38,205 bases of DNA, from assembly GCA_000310025.1 (NCBI GenBank), contig FN648606.1, positions 530-38,734 on the forward strand. The letters are read 5' to 3'. Under the pieces are notes generated by a model that did not search any database, was not told the DNA's origin, and saw nothing but the letters and a program-made list of their open reading frames with translations. This DNA is from Ectocarpus siliculosus. Its lineage: Eukaryota; Sar; Phaeophyceae; Ectocarpales; Ectocarpaceae. How positions within the stretch are numbered: position 1 is the first letter of the stretch; each line of letters begins with the position of its first letter. Below, in pieces: positions 11,361 through 19,130 of the stretch. A program made the position numbers and the translations under genes.

Positions 11361-11517
11361 TGCTGCTGCTGCTGCTACACCCGCATCCGCATCCGCCGAC
11401 ACCAGCCCGAATGACGGTCAAGCCGTAGCCACCGAGGCAGCAGAAGCGGCAGCAGGCGGTGATCACAGCAGTAGTGGCGGCAGTACCGAAGCGGCTGCTG
11501 AAGTCGGAAATGTCTGA
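3096..11517 (+). CDS. Digalactosyldiacylglycerol synthase (DGD1/DGD2-like, GT4), 13 exons
   Basis: The enzyme family transfers galactose from UDP-galactose to MGDG to make DGDG, a main thylakoid lipid, at plastid envelope membranes. Exons: 3096-3436, 4739-4817, 4984-5070, 5500-5634, 6272-6366, 7428-7620, 7914-7991, 8246-8584, 9201-9281, 9506-9720, 10392-10452, 10812-10961, 11308-11517. All introns are GT-AG, phases agree throughout, and the total is 687 residues. Landmarks of plant DGD proteins appear in order: [27 protein letters not shown] (around residue 107-132), VTLGVPWL (141), ILFYPARY (191), [15 protein letters not shown] (217), [10 protein letters not shown] (247), ENVHG (306), GDAYFIGK (329), IVIYGNGSD (438), VFVNPSQSE (477), [17 protein letters not shown] (493) and [12 protein letters not shown] (549). 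E485 and E493 form the E-x7-E motif typical of GT4. Oddities are an ~80-residue acidic/Pro-rich insertion in exon 8, a hydrophobic stretch at 56-75 preceding AGAF, and a poly-Ala C-terminal tail. The start ATG is the least certain part. Confidence 0.93.
4475..4681. mobile_element. MITE family B in intron 1 of the lipid synthase
   Basis: Terminal inverted repeats of about 26 bp, GTCGTGGTCCCGGTTTAGCG and onward at 4475-4501 and its reverse complement at 4656-4681, differ by one missing base. They bracket a 207 bp non-coding element. No clear target-site duplication is visible. A second half-match of the repeat core (CCGGTTTAGCG) lies inside at about 4604-4614. Size and structure fit a non-autonomous DNA transposon. 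Confidence 0.7.
5391..5428 (+). repeat. (CTG)n microsatellite in intron 3
   Basis: A dozen near-perfect CTG units are followed by CTACTG and CCACCG variants. The tract sits between the donor at 5071 and the acceptor AG ending at 5499 of the lipid synthase gene, so it is intronic. Long open frames through it (poly-Leu, poly-Cys or poly-Ala, depending on frame) are artefacts of the repeat. Confidence 0.85.
6710..6923. mobile_element. MITE family A, copy 2, in intron 5 of the lipid synthase
   Basis: The left end ACCGTAGGTTGCGTAAGATA and the right end (reverse complement of about TATCATAGGATGCATAAGAT) are imperfect inverted repeats carrying the family core GGTTGCRTAAGATAYC and CCCCCTG(G)ACCGATTTTC. 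The interior block GCAGTGACGGTGC, then GGCGTCGAGAG and TTTCC, matches copies 1 and 3. It lies wholly inside intron 5 (6367-7427). Confidence 0.75.
7627..7798 (+). repeat. G-run and (TCTG)n repeat in intron 6
   Basis: A run of about 17 G at 7627-7643 lies a few bases after the exon 6 donor at 7621. A TCTG tetranucleotide array follows at about 7751-7798, then CTCTCC/GTCTCC pyrimidine tracts up to the exon 7 acceptor at 7913. All of it is intronic. Confidence 0.85.
9786..9983 (-). mobile_element. SINE-like retroposon, copy 2, in intron 10 of the lipid synthase
   Basis: This is a near-identical copy of 2121-2337 but without the TA expansion. The T-rich tract before it (9741-9780, interrupted by CCGC and G) corresponds to the A-rich tail of a minus-strand element. 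It inserts about 65 bp after the exon 10 donor at 9721. A degenerate direct repeat (AGGTGAGCATG at the donor, AGGTGCAGATG after the element) is suggestive but too weak to claim. Confidence 0.72.
10673..10699 (+). repeat. 27-base T tract in intron 11
   Basis: An uninterrupted run of 27 T lies between exon 11 (ends 10452) and exon 12 (starts 10812). It could be the tail scar of a minus-strand retroposon, but no recognisable element body adjoins it. Confidence 0.8.
11326..11376 (+). repeat. Coding (GCA)11(GCT)6 poly-alanine tract
   Basis: Seventeen Ala codons in the last exon of the lipid synthase. Eleven GCA units are followed directly by six GCT units, so the DNA is a CAG-then-CTG inverted repeat able to fold on itself. 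An Ala/Gly/Ser/Glu-rich tail follows to the stop at 11515-11517. Plant homologues end soon after the HxLSWxAAT region plus a short tail, so this looks like a lineage-specific extension. Confidence 0.85.
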
Positions 11518-12120
11518 TGATGCCGAGGAGGGAGGGCGGTCGTCTTATCGTCTTACCTTCCTTTGTCCAACACGTGTCTCTTTCGGACTGTTCGCGCGGT
11601 TTTTGCGATTTTTTTTTTTGTTTTTGGTCGTGGCATTTTAGCCTGACAAGGAAAGAGCGTACTGGGTATCCGATTGTAGATTACGCGAAGTCTTGCACTT
11701 ACACCCAAGAGGCCTAAATGTGGTACGCCACCCTTCCACCCGTGTGGAGGGATTCGTGTGGTCGCCATTGTGTTTTCTGTTTCTTTTTCTTATTACCTTC
11801 CGTTTGCTCCGATTATTGAGTGCAGGATAGTGTACGAAAATGTTCGCGGCGCCCGTAAAGGCAAACCTGGTGAATTGTCTCCCTGATTTTCATAACTAGC
11901 GTCCTTCAGTTTTCAGCTACCATTGTACGTACATACGTACGTTGTTGTGGTTATCATAACTTCTTTGTTTGACGCTCTTGTGGTTCAGTAAACATCGACC
12001 CTATCCCTTGGTTGCGAGGAGAGGAACATGTCATGCCAACCGTGGTGTAGTACCTTCAGAGGAAAGTAAGGTACTGTAAAATGAGTAATTTATTGTAGAT
12101 CTAGGATTCCTGCTGTATTT
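11518..12120 (+). other. Probable 3' UTR of the lipid synthase gene
   Basis: T-rich, G-containing sequence with no long sense frame follows the stop codon. No canonical AATAAA was found close by. The extent is a guess from composition. It includes a short palindromic GTACGTACATACGTACGT stretch at about 11926-11943. Confidence 0.35.
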
Positions 12121-12839
12121 TTTTCATTCTTCCAGTATTGTGTGTGCCCCGAACGTTTTTTCCCAGCACAACCGCCTCCTCCGTGAAGTTCGCCCTTCTC
12201 ATGACACCGCCATTAGTTGGCGTTTTTCAAGAGAACCACACTCGCGTACACCACACGTACCAGCAGCCACCGGCCTGATGGCTTGGGCTTGTACGAGGAG
12301 AGCAACTACTACCGAGGGTTGCGCATACGTATCAGGTAGTAGCCATCCTGATACTGTAGTGTCTTGTCCGGTTTGGATACTATCGTGTAACCGGTACAGC
12401 AGCATCCGCACCTTCACAGGCGTGGGCAAACTGGTCAACCCTGATGAAAGCGCCCCCGGCCCGTTCGAAACTACAATCACGTTCGGCGTGGTGGGGGCAA
12501 CCCAGACAGGAAGGTCATTCGTTTGACTTGCAGACACCTATTTTTTTTTTATCTTCTTTACTTTTTAGAATGTCGTCCAGCGCCCCCTCCCCCCATCCTC
12601 CTCCCACAAGCTGCACACGACACGCCGAACACTTGGAGATGGTCCGAAACACCACTCGCTCGGACAGCAGTAATTCCGTATTATCTACTAGGTATGTACA
12701 AAGGTTACCGCCACAAGATTGTGCACTGTTGTTGCTCAGCCCATGGAACCTGCTGCCCCCGTACCGTCCCGCTGTTTCTAAGAATCACGACAGGTATTTA
12801 TCCAAGACCACGACAAATCAATTCAATTAGAGTACCATA
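12121..12839. other. Intergenic, no supported gene
   Basis: Overlapping frames of 128 codons (+, 12140-12526) and 112 codons (-, 12537-12199) occupy the same DNA. Neither shows a recognisable domain or a convincing splice context. I leave both unannotated. Confidence 0.4.
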
Positions 12840-13908
12840 CCACTAAGAACAAAAGAGAAAGGTTGGACACAGGGTGTCCTATGAAAGTAAGAGACGTAGT
12901 ATATGAATAGGCGCGACAATCAACAAAGAACACTATCAAGCAGAGTGAAACATATTACAAACGAGTGAACATGTCACCGGTACGTACCCAACCAACCACG
13001 GACCCACCACGTTCATCACCCAAGCCCCCCCTCATCCATGCAACGAAAAATACACAGACAGCAGGTGTGCGCAGAACCTTACACAGCAGTACACGTGCGG
13101 GCGGAACCTCATCGCAACCCCCTAACCTGCCAGCCTTTGCACCTTGCTCATCCAACCTAACCAACCCTACGAAATAAAAAAAAACAGTACGATGCCCACA
13201 GCCCGCCCTGCCTACTACCGCCCTCCACGCTCACTCCCCGATCATTTGTACACATTACGAACATGACATGCACATGTTTGTGTTCTTGCGCTCCCCCCTA
13301 CACACAAATAAATGCTGTTGACGCTCTCTACATAACACGCGGCTCCACCGAAAAATGTCTCTCGATTGATTTATGTATCCGCATGCACCGCCGTAAAAGT
13401 CGCAGAGCAAGCACGCACATACCTGTTGTGCGTTGCCCGGGCGACATTACTACATAACCCATCCATCCGCCATCGATGTCGAAATTGAAGGCGTCATGTT
13501 TTTTTCGCCGACCCGCCCCTGTGTGCCCTCCCACGTAATTACCGACTCAATGAAACCAGCTTCAACTACTAACCACTGCTGTGCACTACAGTACTTTGAA
13601 GGCAAGCAAAAACCGCAAGACAAAACAAAGAAAACATGCAAACTCCACTCCTTCTGTTACTCCTCCTGTATCTTACTGCGCATTTAATCATAGATGGATT
13701 GGACGTTCGAGGTTCGAGACGGTCATAGACTAACAATGCATCTATCTACCGAGCACCCAATCGAAAGGGGTACAGCAGCACAAGTGTCCATTCACTCAGG
13801 TCTCAAGTCACACTCGAACGACACACACACCCACACGATTTATTGCGCCGCGTTCTCCGCCCCACCCCCCCGTCCGCCATCGCCTCCTCCCACCGTCCGC
13901 CCATCCGT
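12840..13908 (-). other. Strand-biased region, likely 3' UTR of a minus-strand gene
   Basis: On the plus strand this kilobase is conspicuously rich in A and C, so its complement is rich in G and T, with GTGTGTG runs and TTTTTTTT near 13182. The same G/T bias follows the stop of the lipid synthase on its own sense strand. I infer transcription on the minus strand, as the trailer of a gene ending near 13909-13948. No coding frame is supported. Confidence 0.4.
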
Positions 13909-13978
13909 CTATCCATCCATGATGCGGCCCGGCACCATGTGGCGCTTAGAGTAAATCCGTTGGCAGGTCTGTCCGCTG
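13909..13978 (-). CDS. Possible terminal exon of a minus-strand gene
   Basis: Two readings are possible. With an acceptor CAG ending at 13979, the phase-2 donor at 15864 joins in frame and adds about 23 codons, with core CQRIYSKRHMVPGRIMDG before TAG (13911-13909). Alternatively, the much better acceptor TTTCTCACAG just upstream (exon starting about 14002) opens YVDGWRQQRTDLPTDLL before TAA (13948-13946), but its phase does not match the 15864 donor. The G/T-rich trailer immediately downstream favours some terminal exon here. The exact model is unresolved. Confidence 0.3.
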
Positions 13979-14132
13979 CTGCCTCCAGCCGTCGACGTAG
14001 TCTGTGAGAAATGGGAACCGGATCGATAATTCGTCATGTCATGTGGAGAAAAAATAATTGCAGTCTCTTTCCGGCGCACCGGTATTTAGATAAATAAGCC
14101 ACTCGTCCTCACTACACTCGTCCCCTCGCGTG

Positions 14133-14368
14133 TACCGTAGGTTGCACAAGATATCACACCCTCTGGACCGATTTTTATTGTTCGACTACTGCCTGTACTC
14201 CACGACGAAAATGATGCCGAAATCGAAGTACACATTTATTTTCGGAAACCTCTCGACGATACGGTTCCAACCCCTCCATTTTCGGCACCGTCACTGCTTT
14301 TCCTGCCGAGATATCGAGCTTCGGAAATCGGTCCAGGGGGTGTGATATCTTATGCAACCTGCGGTGTA
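14133..14368. mobile_element. MITE family A, copy 3 (complete, 236 bp)
   Basis: Both inverted ends are clear: ACCGTAGGTTGCACAAGATA, then TCACACCCTCTGGACCGATTT on the left, and its near-exact complement (GGTCCAGGGGGTGTGATATC, then TTATGCAACCTGCGGTGTA) on the right. That is about 40 bp with few mismatches. The interior has no coding capacity. The family is also at 54-225 and 6710-6923. Target-site duplication is not evident. Confidence 0.82.
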
Positions 14369-15860
14369 TCACAGCACCAAGTAGGTACTGCTGTGGGTCA
14401 TGATCACGGGGCGGTATACTGCTGTATGCATCATCTATCTATACAGCAGTACATGTAGTCCTTTGTCCTCGACTGACTCAAGACTGACTGACTGCACGTG
14501 CGAAGGGCATGATATCTACTCTACGTTCCATCAACGGGGGGCATGCGGTGCGGTGCGTGAATGGATTCATTCATTCTCAGCAAGTGATCCCCGTGGTACG
14601 AACAGGCAGTCTTTTTGTGTGTGTATTTATTCTTCCTAACATACTGGACACATTCTATCCTGCTGTAAGATTCATTATGTGTCTTCCATCATGTGGAGCA
14701 AAAAATGACCAAAAGTCCGCCTGTTGCCGGGTTCTGTTCTGTTGTCCTGCCCTAAAAACCAGACAGAGCAAAAAAATGAAGGAAGGGTCTTGGAAGGGTA
14801 GCGAATCTGCCCGAGAGCCCGAGAATAGAGTCGGTGTCCTCCCGCAGCACACTGAACGATAACGGCAACGCGCGCGTGTCTGCCTCCCGGGGTTGATGAT
14901 TTCTAGGTTTGTTTAGAGGAAGACCGGCTAGCAAGGAGAGACGGTTCGAAACCAACAGGATGGGAAAGCGTGACATATATGCGCAGGCTAACGATCAAAG
15001 GAACGGTGGGGTGGAATGAAGGCACAAGAGCGAAAAAAAAACACACAACACACACGTACTATGACAAGTGAGACACTTGTGACAAGTGAGACAGATGATC
15101 CCGATAGGTGGTGTGAAAGGGAACGCCTTATCCTTCTCACCAACAACTAGCGGCTATCGCAAGCCACAGTCAGGGCACGATGCATGCAGCGCACGCTCAC
15201 GGGCGGTCCCGTACATAGGATTCCACACGCAATGTAACATGTAAAGGTCGGGTGAACTTTTTTCGCTCTCAAAAACCAGTATTAATAGGTCACCGGGCAT
15301 CCCACCACATATTCCTAAAGTTTGAAAGTTTCGAGACACCAGGTTGTTGGGACGCGCATAGGTTGCACGGAAAAATCGCGGGCGCTGTGCGCCTACGCCA
15401 GTCCCCAGAGCGGCAGAGTCAAAACAAACAGGTCAGAAGTTCATAGAAGAGGGGTATAGCGCTATGCAGCAAATATCTCACTCACCGAAGGAAATAACCG
15501 TTGAGAGCTCCTCTCACTCTCACATTTCAAAGGGCTCAACGCACTGGTTGGTGGTTGAAATCCTGAACCTCTTCCCTCTGAGCAGCAAAGGGTCCGAGAC
15601 ATTTTGCGTACATGCGTCAGTACAACGTGGTCGTAGTACGAAGGATGGCGGGAATTAGCTGTTGCGCGTCTGGCCCACGATAGCCATGCGAATGAGTACT
15701 AGTCGATTGCATTTGATCCCATTGTACAGCAGCAGCAGTCGTGGTGCCATACATACCACCCGTATGGCTGGCGACAGGTGCATGGCAATGGCATCAGACA
15801 TCATGATCGCAGCTTTGGTTCTCTTTTTGTGCAACTTTGGAAAACAGAAGCTGGGCCAGC

Positions 15861-16533
15861 CTACCTGCCGTTGTCGAAGACCTTGTCCCTGAACACCCTC
15901 CACTCCTTCTGCTTCTCGAACCAGGCGTAGGCGTAGACCCGCAGCTGCCGGGAGCCCTTGGGGAACCGCAGCTTCTTGGCGGTTGCGGCGTCCGGTCTGT
16001 AATCTCGTCGTAAAAAGTACTGTGTGGTGCAACCGTGCACCCCGGCGCAACGTGCACGCAGGCAAGAGACGGAGAACACGAACGAAAAAAAGACACGAGA
16101 AACAAATCAGAATTCAAACCACAGGCCGACTGATTGATGATGATGATGCACATCAGCTTGGTTGTTTGCATGGACTACACACCACAGACGCTTGCCGAAC
16201 GCCGCAGCTGTAGGTATGCAGTAGTACCTCGTCGTCCAGCGCGTGCTCGGCGTTGATGACGTCCCAGCCGTGCTTAGCGTTGTGGTGCTTGGCGTTGGTC
16301 CTGTACGAGCCGCCGTCGTTGAGCTGATCCTCGATGTTGCGAAACACGCGCCGCTTCACGGCGGCGGTGGTAAGCTTGTCCTCGTTCACCACCCAGTAGG
16401 ACACCCGGTAGTCGCTCTCGTTCCTGAGCTCGAGCTTGGCTCTCGCCCACGCCCGCAGCGGGTTGGAGATGCGGGTGAGCGTGCACGCCTGGGGTGATCC
16501 GCGGCGCCAAGTCCGTGATGATCCGCCCGACAT
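15861..16533 (-). CDS. Hypothetical protein, two exons, about 154 aa, unknown function
   Basis: Exon 1 is 16533-16228 (ATG, 102 codons) and ends GACGAG before GTACTA. Exon 2 starts at 16019 after the acceptor CCACACAG, in phase 0, and reads to TAG at 15863-15861. The protein runs MSGGSSRTW..., then NESDYRVSYWVVNEDK, VFRNIEDQLNDGGSY, NAKHHNAKHGWDVINAEH, YFLRRDYRPDAA, LRVYAYAWFEKQKEWRVF. It looks like a small soluble protein with alternating beta strands. I do not recognise a family. Codons are GC-rich at third positions, unlike flanking DNA, which supports coding. The 3' end is uncertain: a GT donor at 15864-15863 precedes the stop by one base, so the TAG may be read-through into an intron leading to an exon near 13978-13909. 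An acceptor-like CAG at about 16490 leaves room for an upstream exon. Confidence 0.6.
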
Positions 16534-16723
16534 GGTCAGATCCGCCGGCTTGCTTGTGTGTGCGTTGCGCCACGAAACAAACGACAAAGATTGCTCCGAG
16601 CACCGCGCCGAGGAGGAAAGATCCGAGTCCCGCTTTCGTTTACGCGCAGGTCAGATCGGAAACCCGATTCGCGATCTCCAGCTCTAGTGGTGCTCGCACA
16701 ACCGTCCACAGAGATTAGTGATG

Positions 16724-17443
16724 CTAACACTGCTGCCAAGAAGGTGAGGCGCAGAGGAGGGCAGAGTCAGACACGCAAAGAACGTGCTCCCGCACGATCT
16801 GAAGATCCGTTTTTTTCTCAACTGAAAGATCCGCATGGGTGCACATCATCATGATACTGTACGCCTTCATTACGTGTTCATGTGGAACAGCACTCCCTCT
16901 TCGACCCTTCGACCTTTGTCTATCATCTCTCACTGCTGCCGTCGCGAAACATACGCCTGAGCCCCGGCGGGATACTGAGGTAGTGGAAGGGCCCGAGACA
17001 AACCGTCTCTGGAGATTCCCAAGATACACTATATGTACACACATGAACACAGACGGGAGAATACGATAGGATATTTTATAATGGCTCGAGCACTCACTGC
17101 ATTGAAGTAGTAAGCGGCCCTCTCCCCTCCCATCTGCATCCAATGTGCACACACAAGGCGTGGAAGACATCGTGCAACGCCTCTGAGAGTGAGTCATCTT
17201 TCTTAGGCGTCTGGCTGCAATGTCAGAATAAGCACGATAAATAAACTCCGTTCTGTTGTTGAAGTAAAAAACGGTCACGGTGTAAAGCTCCTCAGTAAAC
17301 CACTTCAAGTAGCTTGAGTATTCCATGTTACAGCGTTCGCTTACGGTCCACAGCGGGACAGTGCCCCACCCAAGTTGTACGTGGTGGGTTGTACTAGTAG
17401 TGAGTGTGAAATCGCGTACAGGGAGTGCGAAATTCATCTGCAA
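16724..17443 (-). CDS. Unassigned 239-codon open frame
   Basis: This is one of the longest uninterrupted frames outside the confirmed genes. It is preceded by an acceptor-like CTTACCTTGCAG. Its first half reads protein-like (SSYLKWFTEELYTVTVFYF, then NRTEFIYRAYSDIAARR). The second half is Cys/Ser-rich and less convincing. Base composition is close to the non-coding background. It may be an exon of a neighbouring minus-strand gene, a decayed gene, or chance. Confidence 0.2.
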   Translation of the reverse strand: MQMNFALPVRDFTLTTSTTHHVQLGWGTVPLWTVSERCNMEYSSYLKWFTEELYTVTVFYFNNRTEFIYRAYSDIAARRLRKMTHSQRRCTMSSTPCVCTLDADGRGEGRLLLQCSECSSHYKISYRILPSVFMCVHIVYLGNLQRRFVSGPSTTSVSRRGSGVCFATAAVRDDRQRSKGRRGSAVPHEHVMKAYSIMMMCTHADLSVEKKTDLQIVREHVLCVSDSALLCASPSWQQC

Positions 17444-17997
17444 GGTAAGTTAATTGAGTGCAGCAGCGGTGCTGGAGACTGGAGACCCTCGGTTGGGTTG
17501 TTGGGTCTGCCGCCCACAAACATGAAGGAGAGAACTACTTCCACTAAACTTCCCGGGGGGGAGCCTCCGCCGATCCGAGCGCTTCAGGCAGCGACTACCT
17601 TACAACATTAATAGCGAGAGAGATTAGAGAAGGGCAATTAAGAAGACCGTGAACAAAAAGGAATTGGAGTTGAGGGAAAGCCAACAAGGGACAGCGAAAA
17701 CACAACGCCATCAATTCGGCAGCCGCCAGTGGGAACAAGAGAATCGCAGCCGTATAATCGCTTGAAAGAAAAGAAGCTGGGCTCGCATCAGCAACGAGTA
17801 GTCCAGATCTGATGAGAATATCTTCAAGAGAACCTCTGTAAATTGCCCCGAGGTTCATTCTTCGTTTTTTGCGGGGTGAAACGAAATCGTGCGACAGTAC
17901 TGCTGTACTGTACTTGTACATCCTACTATGTTACCATATGGTAAACTGGGTGCAATGAGACTTTGACCCAAATATACGACTGCCTGCCAAACAATGC

Positions 17998-18213
17998 ATG
18001 CGTGCAGCGCTAGCTGAGTATCGATCGGTCTTGAAGGACCTTCTTCGCCTCTCACAAAACAGCCGCTACAATCCGCCTCATCTCATGGCGGTGTCTCTCA
18101 CGGGAGACACGATCGATGCTTTCATCACTTCGGAAAACCGTCGCATGGCGAAGGAAAGAAAGCAAGAAATCCAACACGAAAGCCTAAGACTACATGCAGA
18201 GAAACATACGTAG
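17998..18213 (+). CDS. Unassigned 71-codon open frame
   Basis: A short frame starting ATGCGTGCAGCG reads ALAEYRSVLKDLLRLSQNS, then PHLMAVSLTGDTIDAF, and ends in a charged helix-like stretch (ENRRMAKERKQEIQHE). It has no stop interruptions and a plausible amphipathic composition. There is no recognisable family, no clear splice sites and no coding-type GC rise. It is listed only because it reads more protein-like than its shadows. Confidence 0.2.
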   Translation: MRAALAEYRSVLKDLLRLSQNSRYNPPHLMAVSLTGDTIDAFITSENRRMAKERKQEIQHESLRLHAEKHT

Positions 18214-18913
18214 GCGTTGGCAGCAGGGCCATCGCGAGGACATGCATCCACGCAGACCTTGCGATAAACACCGTCAGCGTGAGTGGAAAGCGGAATCGAA
18301 AAATCCGAGGGAAAGTCCTAGTCACAAAGGGGTGGTTAACGTACGCCGCGGGGGCACCACCAGACAAAGCGGAGGGTAGGACACCTGCCCAAAACTTTGG
18401 AGGCTACGCACTACTGGTATGTTACGTTACAAGCTATTGTTCTTGCGACACGGTCCTCTCAAGGAAACTGCACCCACGCCCCCAAACTGCCCGACAGCCC
18501 CGCTAGATTGCGGCGCGTAACCCACTCTACCCGACTCTTGGATGTTTCTTCTGCCAAGCAAACGTAAAATATGCAATACAAGAACGGTGGGGGGGGGGGA
18601 GAGGGGGCGAAAATATTGCAGCGGGCTTCCTGCCGTTTACACCACGCTGGCGAGAGGTTAACGTCCATCTCGTGGAAGCACGGAGAAAGCAAAACTTGCG
18701 ATCCACAAGAACAGCTCATCGCGACAGCAGTCTCTTGACAGGCACAATCAATTCGGCATATATATATGCATACAAGGAGCGAGCCGCCCCCCCCCCCCCC
18801 CCCCCTTCCCGCGTCAAGACCAACGAAAATCTGCAAGCCGCACAAGACAGGCTCACGTTCAACCAAAAAAACAATCGGACCTACAAGGCCCTGGGGCCGA
18901 ATGAAGACCCATA

Positions 18914-18953
18914 CTACATGTTGCCGTATCTGGTGTCGTTGTTCCTGTACTGG

Positions 18954-18988
<35 letters not shown>

Positions 18989-19098
18989 ACCCCGCCCTTG
19001 GTTCGGCTGGTACAAAGAAGAGGGGGCGGGGTGGCTGGATAGAGAAGGATACGCGCCGGTTCCCGCTATCCCCGCTGCCGCGCTACTCCTTCCCCCTC

Positions 19099-19130
<32 letters not shown>

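Noticed and set aside
12140-12537. Overlapping 128-codon (+) and 112-codon (-) frames
   Set aside because: Neither has a family match, coding-type third positions or splice context, and they contradict each other.
13700-13725. GGTTCGAGAC resembling a tRNA B box
   Set aside because: No matching A box, acceptor stem or cloverleaf could be drawn around it.
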